A program made the translations under genes and the position numbers. A stretch of DNA of 64,000 bases from Heliocybe sulcata. Lineage: Eukaryota > Basidiomycota > Agaricomycetes > Gloeophyllales > Gloeophyllaceae. Below are positions 1 to 10,898 of this stretch, in pieces; position 1 is the stretch's first letter; each line of letters starts with the position of its first letter. Location of the stretch: contig ML213527.1 of the NCBI GenBank assembly GCA_004369045.1, positions 170,982 to 234,981 on the forward strand. The letters are read 5' to 3'. The notes beneath the pieces were generated by a model, which was given only the letters and a program-made list of their open reading frames with translations, made no database searches and had not been told where the DNA came from.

Positions 1-120
1 GGCTAGACAATCCACTAAGAAGTGCTGTTTGGGCCTTTGGCATTGAACATCGCTTGTATCAAAGTCTTGTTGAGCTCATGTAGTGTGTTTAAAATTAATT
101 TAACTTAAAGGAGGGGCCAG

Positions 121-571
121 TTACCGACGGCAGTCGGAGCTTCCCAAGTCTGGCAAGCCAACCGGAGAGGACATTGCGCAGACGGGGGCCAACCAAGTTG
201 TCATTTCCGGAAGCTTGAAAAGCGGCGCGGTTGTATGCCTTCATTGGCGAGGGGGCCTAGAGACCAAGGGCGGGAAAGCGGGGACGCCTTTCATATGGAC
301 TATCGATGGAGAGAAGGGCTCGATCAGAGTCGAGAGTGATGAGCCATCGGGGAGTTTTATTCATGTGAGGACGCCGACGTCATACTTCCTGGACGGAGAG
401 GAGGTCAAGGTGGAGGCAAAGGACGGCTTGAGTAACTCAGCCAGAGCTTGGGCCGAGTTTGCCAAGGGAGCAGACGGCCATTACAGCACTTTGGAGGACG
501 CCGTCAGGACCAAGACCGTCCTCGATGCAGTCGTCCGCAGCGCGCAGGAAGGACGCCACGTACTGTTTTAA
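121..571 (+). CDS. Gal80-like / Gfo-Idh-MocA family oxidoreductase, C-terminal part
   Basis: Only the last exon lies in the window. It opens after a likely acceptor (ag at 119-120) and reads to a TAA at 569-571. Upstream in the same frame is a stop at 101-103, so bases before about 120 are intron or an earlier exon. The visible ~150 residues match the C-terminal alpha/beta domain of Gfo/Idh/MocA proteins, in the fungal Gal80-like branch: a strand 'VVISGSLKSGAVVCLHWRGG', then 'GEKGSIRV', then a helix 'DAVRTKTVLDAVVRSAQEG'. The NAD(P)-binding Rossmann half is outside the window, so I cannot tell an enzyme from a Gal80-type regulator. It lies 134 bp upstream of gpi8 on the same strand. The family call is fairly safe; the function is not. 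Confidence 0.7.
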
Positions 572-704
572 AGTTTAGGGCTAGTCCATGTATTGGCAAG
601 AAGAGAGAGCGTAGTCGTCGAGGATGATATCGATTCTTTACTATCGTTGCGAGCAATGCCATGTTTTGTCCAAATATCACTGTGTGGCGGTGGCGTCACG
701 GCCA

Positions 705-2278
705 ATGCGCCTCTTTACCTGGACCACGACCGCCTACTTTTATATAACCTTCTGTCTGTCCTTGCTCACTACGACCTTTGCCAGCGATGGCGCGACCAGT
801 CAGGAAGCTGCTCAAGACTTCTTCAGTAGACATGCTGGACCGGAGAATGGGTCGAATCACACTAATAACTGGGCGGTGCTAGTATGCTCGTCTCGGTACT
901 GGTTCAACTACCGCGTACGCATTACTATCCTCATATTCACCTGAAATCCAGGGTCTTACCATGGAGGACTATATCAGCATATGGCCAATGCGCTGGGCAT
1001 GTCCGTGATGTCGATACACTGAGGGATGCGTCGAAGCTCACTGAAATATCCAGGTACCGCACTGTTAAGAGGCTCGGGATACCGGACTCCAATATTATCT
1101 TGATGCTGGCGGACGATGTTGCGTGTAACACGAGGAACAAGTTCCCTGGTACCGTGTTCTCGAATCAGGGCAGGCATTTGGATCTGTATGGAGAGAATAT
1201 AGAGGTGGATTATAGAGGGTACGAGGTGACCGTGGAGAACTTTATACGGGTCTTGACTGGTACGTCTGAGTCATCCAACTCCCGCCACAATCGCATGAGC
1301 TGAAGGACCTGCTATCTTGTAATAGGCAGGATGGACGCATCCGTCCCACGGTCGAAGCGCCTCTTAACTGACGACCGGTCGAACATCTTCGTGTACATGA
1401 CCGGGCACGGCGGGAACGAGTTCCTCAAGTTCCAGGACAACGAAGAGATCAGCGCGTTCGACATTGCCGACGCCTTCGAACAGATGTGGCAAAAGAAGCG
1501 GTGCGTGCATGTTACTGTGCTAATTACAGTTTCGGAAGGTTGACTATGGGCTGATAGGTACAACGAGATATTCTTTATGGTTGATACTTGCCAGGCGAAT
1601 ACCATGTTCTCGAAGATATACTCTCCCAATGTGTTGGCTACCGGATCGTCAGAGCTGGGAGAGAACTCGTATTCTGTGAGCCCCTGGTGTAGTTGTCCGT
1701 AACTCGCAGGACTGTCTCATCTCATCTCTTGTGTAGTACGAGAACGACGCAGATGTCGGGGTGGCAGTGATCGACACCTTCACCCACTACAACCTCGAGT
1801 TCATGGAAGGGATCAACAAGACAAGCCAGCTTACTATGCAGGACCTCGTATGCCCTTTTCATTCATAAATCCTTACCTCCCCTGAAAGCCTTGTGGACAG
1901 TTCAACACGTACTCCTTCGAGAAAATCAAGTCCACGCCAGGCGTCCATTCCGATTTATTCACTCGTCCCCTGGACCGTACCCTCATCACTGATTTCTTTG
2001 GCGGAGTTGCACGCGCCGAGCTCATAGACGAGAACGCGATCGTAGAGCATACGTCGGGACCGACCACCGATGTCGATGAAGCAGAGCTGGCCAGGAGTGA
2101 AGATATCCCTCTGCCTGATATCTTAGCTGACACAAAGAATGTGACGACGTCCAGCGTCAAGCAGTCGGCGACGTCAGGTCGACGTTCGTCTTCACCAGGA
2201 CTGATGAAGCAGCTGCGTGCCTGGTGTCCTGTAGCCGTCATTGGTGTATTGGCTACTTGGATCGTCATGTCCCGGTAA
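705..2278 (+). CDS. GPI8: GPI transamidase catalytic subunit Gpi8/PIG-K
   Basis: Predicted exons: 705-914, 978-1000, 1054-1259, 1326-1500, 1558-1675, 1737-1847, 1901-2278 (406 aa). The protein is a C13-family cysteine protease that cleaves the GPI-attachment signal in the ER and transfers the protein to the GPI anchor. Seen: an N-terminal signal sequence (MRLFTWTT... to about residue 25), the mature start '[18 protein letters not shown]', the catalytic His in '[10 protein letters not shown]', the catalytic Cys in '[10 protein letters not shown]', and a hydrophobic C-terminal segment '[18 protein letters not shown]' that anchors it in the ER membrane. The length matches the family. The ATG at 705 was chosen because it starts the signal peptide. 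Exon 2 is only 23 nt. The gene converges on the alpha-galactosidase, with 201 bp between stop codons. Confidence 0.93.
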
Positions 2279-2479
2279 CGTGTACGGTGCTAGCGGAAGG
2301 CGAATTGTACAGTATTCGGATGGTCTTGCTAATATCAGTAATAGTATGCACGGATTTCCTTGGGTCGTGGCCCATGATCTACCCTGCGCTGAACAGCTGA
2401 TATGAAACTCGGACTCGCCAGATGGCAGTGGCTTCGCAGTTCCTCGAAGACGTCTCCCGCAATGTCATCGCCGATTCCT

Positions 2480-4747
2480 TCACCCCTGCACATATGTGCC
2501 ATTCTGGTCGGCGCATTGGCTCCAAACTGCACACAGCGGCATGGTCCCAGCAGGCTCATCGCCTGCCTCTGTTAGGAGCAGAGCCAGTACTCCGTGCGGG
2601 GGTACGGCCGTAGCAGTGAAATTGCGTACTGCAGTGCCGTTGTCCGTGTGCGTCCACAAGTCCTGTAGGAATGATAGTCAGGTCAGAGGGGCGTAACATA
2701 GCAGACACACGACGTACGCGGACGTTGTACTGGATCCCTGCGCGGATCCAAGGGGACTCGGTAAGGTTGAAGAACATGTCCGTGGGCTCGTCGAGGGTAT
2801 TCAGCTGATAGCAACTATTGTTAGTTATGTCTACCGAAATAACACCCTGATCTTCTTACCAGCATGAACACCGTCCCGTTTTCAGACTGGCCACTCCAGT
2901 ACTGCGCTGGGTAGCTGGCGTTGCTGACCCAGTCCGGCTGATACATGTCAGTCTCAATAGATAAGCAATCGACCAAAAGTAAACCCTAGTGCGTACGTTG
3001 ATACCCCACCTGAATGGCGATATTGATGTCCCGTAGACATTGTCCTGATTAATCGCGAGGATCTCTTGGTTCTTGAGGATCTCAAGCGAATCGTTTGCGA
3101 TGGCTGACAGCTACACGCGCGCGCCACGGTAATTATTCTTTGGAATGCATAAGCAGACGAGAAGGAGGATCCGTACGTTCGTTCCAATGATCAGCGGAGA
3201 CTTCATGAGCGCCCAGGCTGTAAAGTGCGACTTGTACTCGTCGTAGGTCATGTTGCCATTTCCCCTGGCTCGGTATTAATATGGGGCGAAACAAACATAA
3301 CGGGAGGCATACACTTCGAGCTGCGTTCAAGGCTTTCTTCAGAATCAGCCGCTGTGGAACTGTACTCGACGTACCATATCCATGTCGTTGTGACCGTAGA
3401 AGTTTGTTGCCTGCGTGATGAACGAGTTACTAGATGGGAATTTGTCAAGTGAACCAAGCAGAAATAAGAATAAGCTGTACGCGTTAATGATGCTGGCTAC
3501 CGAGCTCCAGGTCGCGGTAACGTCGTTTGTGGTCTGGAGCAAATGTGATGTTTCAATCAAATACCAGCACGCGAGGAAGAGAGGGGTCTCATACTCTCCA
3601 GCTATGTCCCACTGAAGCACCCCACCTACGAATATGAGATCTAGATGGACGTGAACAGCGCGAAAGAGTTAGGCGACCTACAGCCACGGTTGGTCCTACC
3701 ACAGGAATAATGCAACGGATCAAGCAGTGACCACTGAATACCATAACTTGGCCAGCACATACCGCGCCCCATTCACATAGAGAGAACAAGATCGGGGGTT
3801 GACCTGTCGTCTCAGAGAGATTTGTGAGCGCGTTCGACATTCGCTGGTACTCTGCGAATTAATCAAATGAGCATTTGGTCCCAATTGAGAAGCGTATTCC
3901 ACTACAAGACTCACTTCCGTAGACGCCCTCTCGAATGATCTCGTCGTATGGAACTGATCACGGTTGATTATCAGTATCGTGATGTTGTTAGTCGAACTAG
4001 AACAACGCACTATAACAATTATCGAACCTTTATGGTCGTCGGATTAGGCTACCCATGAACAGGAAACACTGCGGGACCAACTTTAAATAGTCGAAACCCC
4101 AGTTCTGGAATGTCTCAGCGTCTTGCGCTTCGTGTTCGAACGAACCGGGATAGCCCGCGCAAGTGTACCAGCCGGAGTCACTGTACTGTGAAAGTGTGGT
4201 TTAGTACAAACAGGCGACTGAAGAAACTGTGGCACTCACAATGCCAGCTTGGCTGAAAAGCGTAATTCTGAGTCAGCCCATGGTACATGTTCTTCTGGTG
4301 GACTTACAATCCCATTGACTGAAGCTGATTTGTCAACCAATTGAAACCCTTGCTAAACCGAGTAGTATCTGCGGCGCCTGTGACGCTCCGACCATATTAT
4401 CAAGTGAGGAAAGTCCTACCAGGTTCCAGGCTTCCATCTGTGGTACGGTTCTTCATGGCCCAACAGTCGTCCAAGTTGACTCTGTTGTACCCAGCGTCCT
4501 GAAGTCCGAGAGATACTATGAGTTCCGCTGTCGTGACGATCAAGTCTTGATTGATATTGCATTGATATGCATTCCAAGCTTCATGGGCCATTAGGTAATT
4601 CAGTCATTAGCAACAGCGGGACATACTATTGTAGGCGAGGGCTGGCAAGCGCCCTACACCATTCTGAAGGGCGTGTACAGCAGGTGCACTGCCGATGTAG
4701 ACAGCAGCGCTCAGTAGAGTAACGAGTCCCGCAGGTTTGAAAGGCAT
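2480..4747 (-). CDS. Secreted alpha-galactosidase, glycoside hydrolase family 27
   Basis: Eighteen exons (complement): 4627-4747, 4420-4578, 4308-4377, 4240-4252, 4082-4185, 4011-4027, 3915-3953, 3763-3851, 3682-3695, 3595-3625, 3481-3533, 3375-3429, 3313-3320, 3177-3264, 2997-3110, 2860-2937, 2718-2804, 2480-2662. All phases agree and give 440 aa, the usual GH27 size. It hydrolyses terminal alpha-1,6-galactose from melibiose, raffinose and galactomannan outside the cell. Seen: a signal peptide ending near 'AVHA', the GH27 start '[14 protein letters not shown]', 'NLDDCW', '[18 protein letters not shown]', the nucleophile Asp in '[19 protein letters not shown]', 'GHSWRTTNDV' with the acid/base Asp, 'GHNDMDMLEVGNG' and '[17 protein letters not shown]'. 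A C-terminal beta domain follows, ending with a short Cys-containing tail. Four exons are 8-17 nt long and rest on phase and family alignment. Confidence 0.9.
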
Positions 4748-4784
4748 TGGTCCTCAGTAGAAAACAGATGACGACGTGCTGGGT

Positions 4785-4792
4785 CTTATATA
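4785..4792 (-). promoter_or_regulatory. TATA-like box of the alpha-galactosidase gene
   Basis: On the minus strand this reads TATATAAG, about 40 bases upstream of the predicted start codon at 4747. The position fits a fungal TATA element with a very short 5' leader. The call rests on sequence match and spacing only. Confidence 0.4.
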
Positions 4793-5646
4793 CTTTTACT
4801 TCCATAGTGTCGCCATCTCATCATCTGTACCGATGATCGTTAGCTGACCTCACATCTGTTGAGAGAGCATCTGTATTCAGCAAATACTCAGGCGTACTTC
4901 TGGTCTGCTGATCGTTGCATACTGACAGACCGGGCCATGCAGTCCAGCAGACCGTCCAAACCTGAGATTCTCCCGAGTTAGAAGCGTTATAACGATATAA
5001 ACATAACCACAGCACGTACTGGTTACGTAGGACGGTCATGCACCCTCCCTGTGACCGGTCCCTTATGCAAGGACGCCAGAAGAACCCTTGAAGCCGTGTG
5101 ACGCACTCCACGCTCGATAGAAGCTGTCCCTCCCATAAAAGACTTGAAGGTTCAAGAGACAATCTGTGGTTAAATTTGTCGGAAATATCTTGGTGGCTCG
5201 ATATGATTACCAGGAGACAATTCTTTCCACGAATCTCAGCAGATACCTCAGTCTATAGCTGGCGCCTTCACTGCAAAGGGCGAAGCTGGAATGAGGTAAA
5301 GCGCACCCGGGCCCGGCATTGGCCGCCTAGCAAGCCCTCGTGCCGGGACTGCCGGGTCGGTCCGCCAAGACACTCGATCGTTTCTACTGAACGCTTTGAC
5401 CAAGGGAAACATGATGCCGACCCTTCTTTCAGGTCCGACACGACCTCGCTTCTGCATCTCGAGCATGGCATCTTCCCGTCAAAGTGCAGTGGACAATGTA
5501 AAACGACGTACCGCGTCGCCTATGCCATCAGACACATTGTTTTCGATCCTGATGTGCCACCAGCACTTTGACCGGGCGATGTGCATATAAGACTTGCCCA
5601 AAGTCCAATCCATGGCACCGCGTTCCACAGCAGTATCTCCACAGAA
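4793..5646. other. Intergenic region, no gene seen
   Basis: The stretch between the alpha-galactosidase promoter and the next gene has open frames up to 157 codons on both strands. None of them shows a family motif, a splice-consistent continuation or biased codon use. It probably contains upstream regulatory DNA for both flanking genes. Confidence 0.5.
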
Positions 5647-6260
5647 ATGTCTGCGCATTCAGACAGCTTCGCATCCTCATCCACCGTGAGACATGAGCGC
5701 TCGTCAGGTAAGTAGAGTCAAATTACGCACCCAGGTATCGTGGCTTAAGCTATGCCACTGCAGTCAAATCAACCGCGATCCAAGTGCGGATCTCCGGGAA
5801 AGGAAAGCGATGCAGCACGACTGTAGTAAGGACTGCGATAGCTTGATCGATGTCAATACTCATGCCACGGTTGCAGCGCGCAGCCACAGCGCCTTATTCG
5901 CCCCAGACCAAAAATCCCTACTTGGAGTGGCAGATGATGAACTCCCTCACCAATGTTATCCCCGAGAACCCGGAGCCACGGGGTGAACCGGAACTCCGAC
6001 TAGGACAGGTTGAAGCACCCTCTCGACAGACTGAGCTACGTCGTCCACACCGGCGTCGGCGAAACATGACCAGAGTTCGCGATCGACTTCTCGAGACAGA
6101 AAGAATATGGATGCAGGAGGAGCTTGCTGAATTGGATGCTGAGATCATGGATCTGAAGGGAGTTGTAGGACAACATGAAAGCCATGTTGCGAAGGCGCAG
6201 GGAGAACTCGATAAGCTGATGTTGGCTCTCAGTGGTTTGTCTGGCAATTGCACTGCATAG
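5647..6260 (+). CDS. Small coiled-coil protein, unknown function
   Basis: Predicted join(5647..5707,5884..6260), 145 aa. Exon 1 ends at a good donor (gtaagt). An acceptor after 'cgcgcag' at 5883 restores the frame, but the 176-nt intron is long for this locus, so the first exon is uncertain. The N-terminus is Ser-rich. The middle carries an Arg-rich stretch (RRPHRRRR). Residues after that form a heptad-like, Glu/Leu-rich helix (ETERIWMQEELAELDAEIMD...), so a short coiled coil is likely. I do not recognise a family. The reading frame is real-looking but short; an alternative is a start at the in-frame ATG at 5850. Confidence 0.4.
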
Positions 6261-6903
6261 ATTTCATGAAGTCAGGTCATATCATGATAAAAAAATAGGT
6301 GCAAATAATATCTTTTCCGTACGCAATAACAGTGCGACGAATTCACGCAGCTCGTCATCCTGGAAGATACACGGCAGCTTGGCTCCGAGTCGCCTTTTGC
6401 GCACGCAGGACTTAGAAGGGACTGGAGGTCCCATCGGAGCAACGTAATGGAGCAGGCTTTTCATGCCGGAAGAGTACGCCTGAACATGGAGCGAGAACGC
6501 ACAAGATTGTGACGAGCCGTCTAGCTCTGGCATTTTCGTACGTACGAGTAACTTTCTTCAAAGAGAAATTAGACACATTATCTTCAGCATGTTGATAGCG
6601 GAAGCGAATACCCTTTCCCCTAACCATCAAAGGTCGACGCATGTGCTGCCCTTTGGCCATCCTAGGCGCCACAACGGCGACTTCCGTGTGGCACGTACCT
6701 CGTGGTCCAGCGCTTTGCTCTGAGCCACTCGTGGCACAATGCTCAGAAGGGACCCTGTGGCCCCTTGAAAACAAATAAATAGGGTGGTGGTTCATACGCG
6801 ACAACCCAGCGCTCAGCACCATCCCGAGCCACTCGAACACTCACCCTCCTTATCACTAACCTTGCGCAACCTGTATCATCCACTATCTTTAACTTCTACA
6901 AAC
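6261..6903. other. Intergenic region, no gene seen
   Basis: No supported gene. A TATA-like AT-rich run (aacaaataaatagg, about 6769-6782) lies roughly 120 bases before the next start codon and may be its promoter. Open frames on the minus strand here (up to 142 codons) have no recognisable content. Confidence 0.4.
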
Positions 6904-7651
6904 ATGAAGCTTACCAAATCCGTTCGCTCCTTCATCCGTTACGTTCGCCTCGGGCGAGGTGGACGCAACGAGAACTGTGACGCCCTGATGGCTGGCTCCC
7001 GAGAGCCAGACATACAGGACCACACGGTCCTCGAGCGTCCGTCGTCAAGGTTAGGACACCGAGAAGACGATGACGACGATGAAGAAGAAGAGGAATCCAT
7101 ACCTGCACGGTCACTGCCTGTAGCTCGGCGATATGTGAGTGCTGCTTGCCTTTTCGTAGCCGTGGCAGATACGCTGATACGCTGCCACCCGCTAGGTGTG
7201 GATGGCGTCAGTGTTATCTGTGATCACCGAGGAAGGCTCTGAAGTGACCAGCGTGGCGTCTACGATGGAAGATAATCTGTCCTCACGTGATGAGCTGGGG
7301 CTTAGGAGAGACGTATTCATGGATCCTTACCGTGCCAGCTACCGCTCGTACCATGCCTCTGACCAACCGCCGGCTGATAGACCTCTCAACGTGGAAGACG
7401 AGAACCGCCTTCGCACGTCGGGAGACCAGCCTACAGAAGACCTACAGCTATTGCAGGAGGTGGTCCACAATATCCGGAGGCACCTGGGCAATACCTGCCA
7501 GTATGTCGAAGACCGGTCAATTAGAAAGCGGATAGCTGACCGCCAGAAGCATTTGTTGAGGCTTGAGCGGGGTTTAAGACGGCTGCAGCGTACTGGTCAG
7601 CAGGCCGGTGCTGAGAAGTTTGCCGCTGCGAAGGCGTCTGCTAATGACTAG
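6904..7651 (+). CDS. Hypothetical protein with acidic tract and basic helical C-terminus
   Basis: Predicted join(6904..7134,7196..7651), 228 aa. The 61-nt intron has gtgagt and ctag borders and keeps phase 0. The N-terminus is basic (MKLTKSVRSFIRYVRLGRGG). Residues about 58-68 are nearly all Asp/Glu. The last ~70 residues form an Arg/Leu-rich helix ('HNIRRHLGNTCQYVEDRSIR', 'RKHLLRLERGLRRLQR' type) that could be a coiled coil. No signal peptide or membrane segment. I do not recognise it; it may be lineage-specific. The intron and the long second open frame support a real gene. Confidence 0.5.
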
Positions 7652-8088
7652 CGGTCCGTTCATTTAGACATTCTGATGTTAAATATTAGCTTTTCATGCA
7701 CATGCATGTCAACTCTACTTGAGATTATGCCTTTGACTATTATTGCATACCGAGTGATACCAAACCAAAGCATTGATGGCCGTGGCGTCTAGAAAACGCG
7801 CCACACCGGAGCCATGGGTGAGAGGAGGTGAGAGGCAATGGCCAAGACTGCTCAGAATGTAGAGAGAGCTGGCGCTGAATTGAATGGAACATGTAGATGC
7901 TGCAGGATCACCACGCCTGCTATATAGGCACGGTTGTAATTGTGTCTCAGGTAGACAACCGTCGGATATTCGTATTTGAAGCGAGTGGCCCTTGCCACAA
8001 TTTGAAGCTCCGCTCAATACGTCTCGTTCACAACTTCGTACGAAACTATACGCCATTATAGGCCTTCCTTGGGCTTATTTCTGTCAAT
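7652..8088. other. Intergenic region, no gene seen
   Basis: Holds the 3' flank of the previous gene and the promoter side of SmD1. A minus-strand open frame at 7715-8056 (113 codons) has no family features and overlaps this promoter space. I see no clear promoter element. Confidence 0.4.
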
Positions 8089-8608
8089 ATGAAGCTCGTA
8101 AGGTGAGTACTCGAGACTTCGCAGGTGGTTCCTTGGTGCTGCGAAATGGGACAACTGGGCGCTCGTCGTGGCCGAAGTGTTCGTATGCTCATTATTCTCC
8201 GGTCTTAGATTTTTGATGAAATTGAACAATGAAACAGTGACCATCGAGCTGAAAAACGGGTCTATTGTCCACGGGACAATCACCGGTGCGTGACTGCTTC
8301 CTATTATCCTTCACGAGACCCGCTGACTGTTTCATGTCGCAGGTGTGGATATGCAGATGAACACGCACCTAAAGACCGTCAAGATGACCGCACGCAACCG
8401 TGAGCCCGCGACTCTCGACTCGCTGTCCATCCGCGGCAACAACATCCGATACTTCGTCCTCCCCGACGCGCTTCCGCTTGATACACTTTTGGTGGATGAT
8501 GCGCCAAAACCGAAGGCGCGGAAGCGAGATGAGGCGAGAGGGCGGGGACGGGGCAGAGGAGGCGACCGGGGCCGTCCTCGTGGACGCGGACGAGGCCGGG
8601 GACGGTGA
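8089..8608 (+). CDS. SMD1: Small nuclear ribonucleoprotein Sm D1
   Basis: Predicted join(8089..8102,8209..8285,8343..8608), 118 aa. Sm D1 is one of seven proteins forming the Sm ring on spliceosomal U1, U2, U4 and U5 snRNAs. Exon 1 is only 14 nt (MKLVR). The Sm1 motif reads '[20 protein letters not shown]' and continues '[20 protein letters not shown]'. The Sm2 motif is '[15 protein letters not shown]', followed by '[10 protein letters not shown]'. The C-terminus is an RG/RGG tail, the usual target of arginine dimethylation by PRMT5 and a binding surface for SMN-type factors. Length and motif spacing match the eukaryotic family closely. Confidence 0.96.
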
Positions 8609-8875
8609 TTGTATGTTGTTTCTCGCCAGTTGCCGGGATGTTTGTCTTGCTTCCCACAAAATGCGTACGTTTGTATCAACTTCTCTGGTTAACTTGGTTC
8701 GTGAGCTGTTCCGAATGTTCTGTAATGTCCAACTGCATCACCACGGACTGTGCAATATAATGCTTTTGCTGTAAGCGTATGAGCCATGACCAGACATTTC
8801 AATCGTTTGTGCACGACGCACTCTCGGTTTGCAGAGAGATGATGTTAGCGGCGGCAGTTAAAACGTACTCTTACC

Positions 8876-10432
8876 ATGCTTTTCCGCCGCTTCGCCTCAA
8901 CTTCATGCTTGCCACCGACCATCCACCAACTCTTACGCTCTGAGACGACCAGTCCCTCCTCAATTCAAGTCAATGGCTGGGTCAGATCTGTCCGGCGACA
9001 AAAGAAAGTCGCATTCGCAGCAGTCACTGATGGGAGCTCGAGCCATGATCTGCAAGCTGTATTCTTGAATACCGATTTGGCGAAGAGGTCAGCGTCTCGA
9101 GTGTCTACACGGGCGAATGTAAGACTGAGGCTGCAAACGAGGTTAACTAATGGTTGCTCGGTTCGTTTAACTGGGAAGCTATGTACTAGCCCGGGTGCGG
9201 GGCAGGCAAAGGAGCTCCAAGTGGAGGAGGCAGAGGTGGTTGGAGAATGCGATCCGGAGGTACGCTCGGCGTCCCAGTGCTCTCTCACATCTCCTAAACA
9301 TGCTGTAGTTATATCCCATCCAAAAGCAAACTTTGAGCGTAGAGTATCTACGCGACAATTGTCACCTTAGAGCGCGCACAAGCCCCGTCGCCGCAATGCT
9401 CAGGCTGCGTGACACGTTTAAAACGGCGATACATGAGTTCTTCAAGGTGTGTTCCATTGCCTGTGTCCTCGATATTGAACTCATGTATTCTAGAGGGAAG
9501 GCTTCCACTCCGTCCACACTCCGATCCTAACTTCCAACGACTGCGAAGGCGCAGGGGAGGCATTCCGAGTTGCACCTCTCACATCCGTCCACCCAGCCTC
9601 CTCAGGCCTACCACCAAAAACGGAAGAATTCTTCTCAAACCCGTCGTACCTCACCGTCTCCTCCCAATTGCACCTGGAAGCGCTAGCGGCTGCCATGTCG
9701 CGCGTATACACCCTGTCCCCCTGCTTCCGTGCCGAGCCCTCGCAGACGGCGCGACACCTTGCGGAGTTCTGGATGCTCGAAGCCGAGTGGGCCTTCACGC
9801 AATCGGTTGATGACGTGTGCCGCGTCGTTGAGGCCGCCACGAAGGAGGTGCTGCAGGCGGCGCTGGCTAGCCAGGACATGGAGGTCTTTGCCAAGGATTT
9901 TGACCCGTCCAGACTCGAAGCTCTGAAGTCGGCAGCGGATGCCAGCCGTGCATGGCCACGGATGTCGTATACGATGGCTGTGGAGAAGCTCACAAAATCA
10001 GGCGTTGCCTTCCAATTCGCGCCGGAATGGGGCAAGCCCCTGCAAAGCGAGCACGAGCGCTGGCTCGCAGAGATCCTCATCGGCGGACCTGTCTTCGTTA
10101 CCGATTATCCTGCCTCACTCAAGCCCTTCTACATGCGCGCTAACCCCGACGGCGAGACAGCAGCGTGCTTCGACCTCCTAGTGCCGCATGCAGGCGAGCT
10201 CGTGGGCGGGTCGTTGCGCGAGGAGCGGCTCGACCTACTGGAAAAGGCGATGGAGCGACATGGACTAGATGCAGATACGTATAGGTGGTATCTCGACCTA
10301 CGAAAGTGGGGTGGGGCGCCGCATGGAGGCTTTGGGATGGGTTTTGAGAGGCTCGTCAGCTGGATTAGTGGGATTGAGAATGTGCGGGAGTGTATTCCGA
10401 TGCCAAGGTGGGCCGGCAGGATGTTGTTATGA
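8876..10432 (+). CDS. SLM5: Asparaginyl-tRNA synthetase, mitochondrial type
   Basis: Predicted join(8876..9259,9309..9446,9494..10432), 486 aa. Class IIb aminoacyl-tRNA synthetase that charges tRNA-Asn. Seen: an N-terminal OB-fold anticodon-binding domain ('IQVNGWVRSVRRQKKVAFAA'), then class II motif 2 'PCFRAEPSQTARHLAEFWML', and motif 3 'GGAPHGGFGMGFERLVSWIS' near the end with the ATP-binding Arg. 'TDYPASLKPFYM' is typical of AsnRS rather than AspRS. The N-terminus (MLFRRFASTS) is basic, hydroxylated and lacks acids, so import into mitochondria is likely. The length fits the mitochondrial enzyme, which lacks the N-terminal extension of the cytosolic form. Both introns are about 50 nt and phase 0. 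Confidence 0.93.
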
Positions 10433-10898
10433 GCGTAGTTGCGACATCATGATATGAAGTAATCATCATCGCCCTTGTGTGCCTCGGGATGATTCATTGC
10501 TCCGTGACATTCCACGGTTGGATTTCATGGCTGCCATACTAACCCCTAGTTGGCAAACGACATCTGTTATACCATCTTTCTAAAGGCCTGTCTTCGTGTG
10601 GCGCACCCACTATATATCTGTCACGGTTCGAACTCCTCAAAAGTCTGATAGAATGTCCTGCCCCGGGTATAGAATCTGTTCTGGAAAACTCACGAATGTG
10701 TGCCACACATCTCCTCCCACGGGGTGGTGACTCCCCAAGGATAGGGCGGAACACACGTGACAGGCACGCGCTCTCCACGACTCATTTGCCTCGCAGCCGA
10801 AGGGTGTCATAAGGCGTGGAGCGCACCCGAGCTCTTCCCTATCTCTTTCACCGCGACCACAGCGACACCAGCAAGCGATACACTCCCAATAACAAACT
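10433..10898. other. Intergenic region, no gene seen
   Basis: Contains the 3' flank of the AsnRS gene and the promoter side of the coiled-coil gene starting at 10899. Minus-strand open frames run across this gap and into the next gene's first exons. They show no family features. Confidence 0.4.

Noticed and set aside
5098-5571. 157-codon plus-strand open frame
   Set aside because: No family features, no initiation context, and overlapping frames of equal quality on the other strand.
6412-6840. 142-codon minus-strand open frame
   Set aside because: Lies in the promoter space of the gene at 6904; no domain, no splice-consistent extension.
9490-10080. 196-codon minus-strand open frame
   Set aside because: Antisense to the catalytic domain of the asparaginyl-tRNA synthetase, which has clear class II motifs on the other strand.
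10626-10640. Possible tRNA B-box (GGTTCGAAC)
   Set aside because: The T-arm stem does not pair on either strand, and no acceptor stem is visible.
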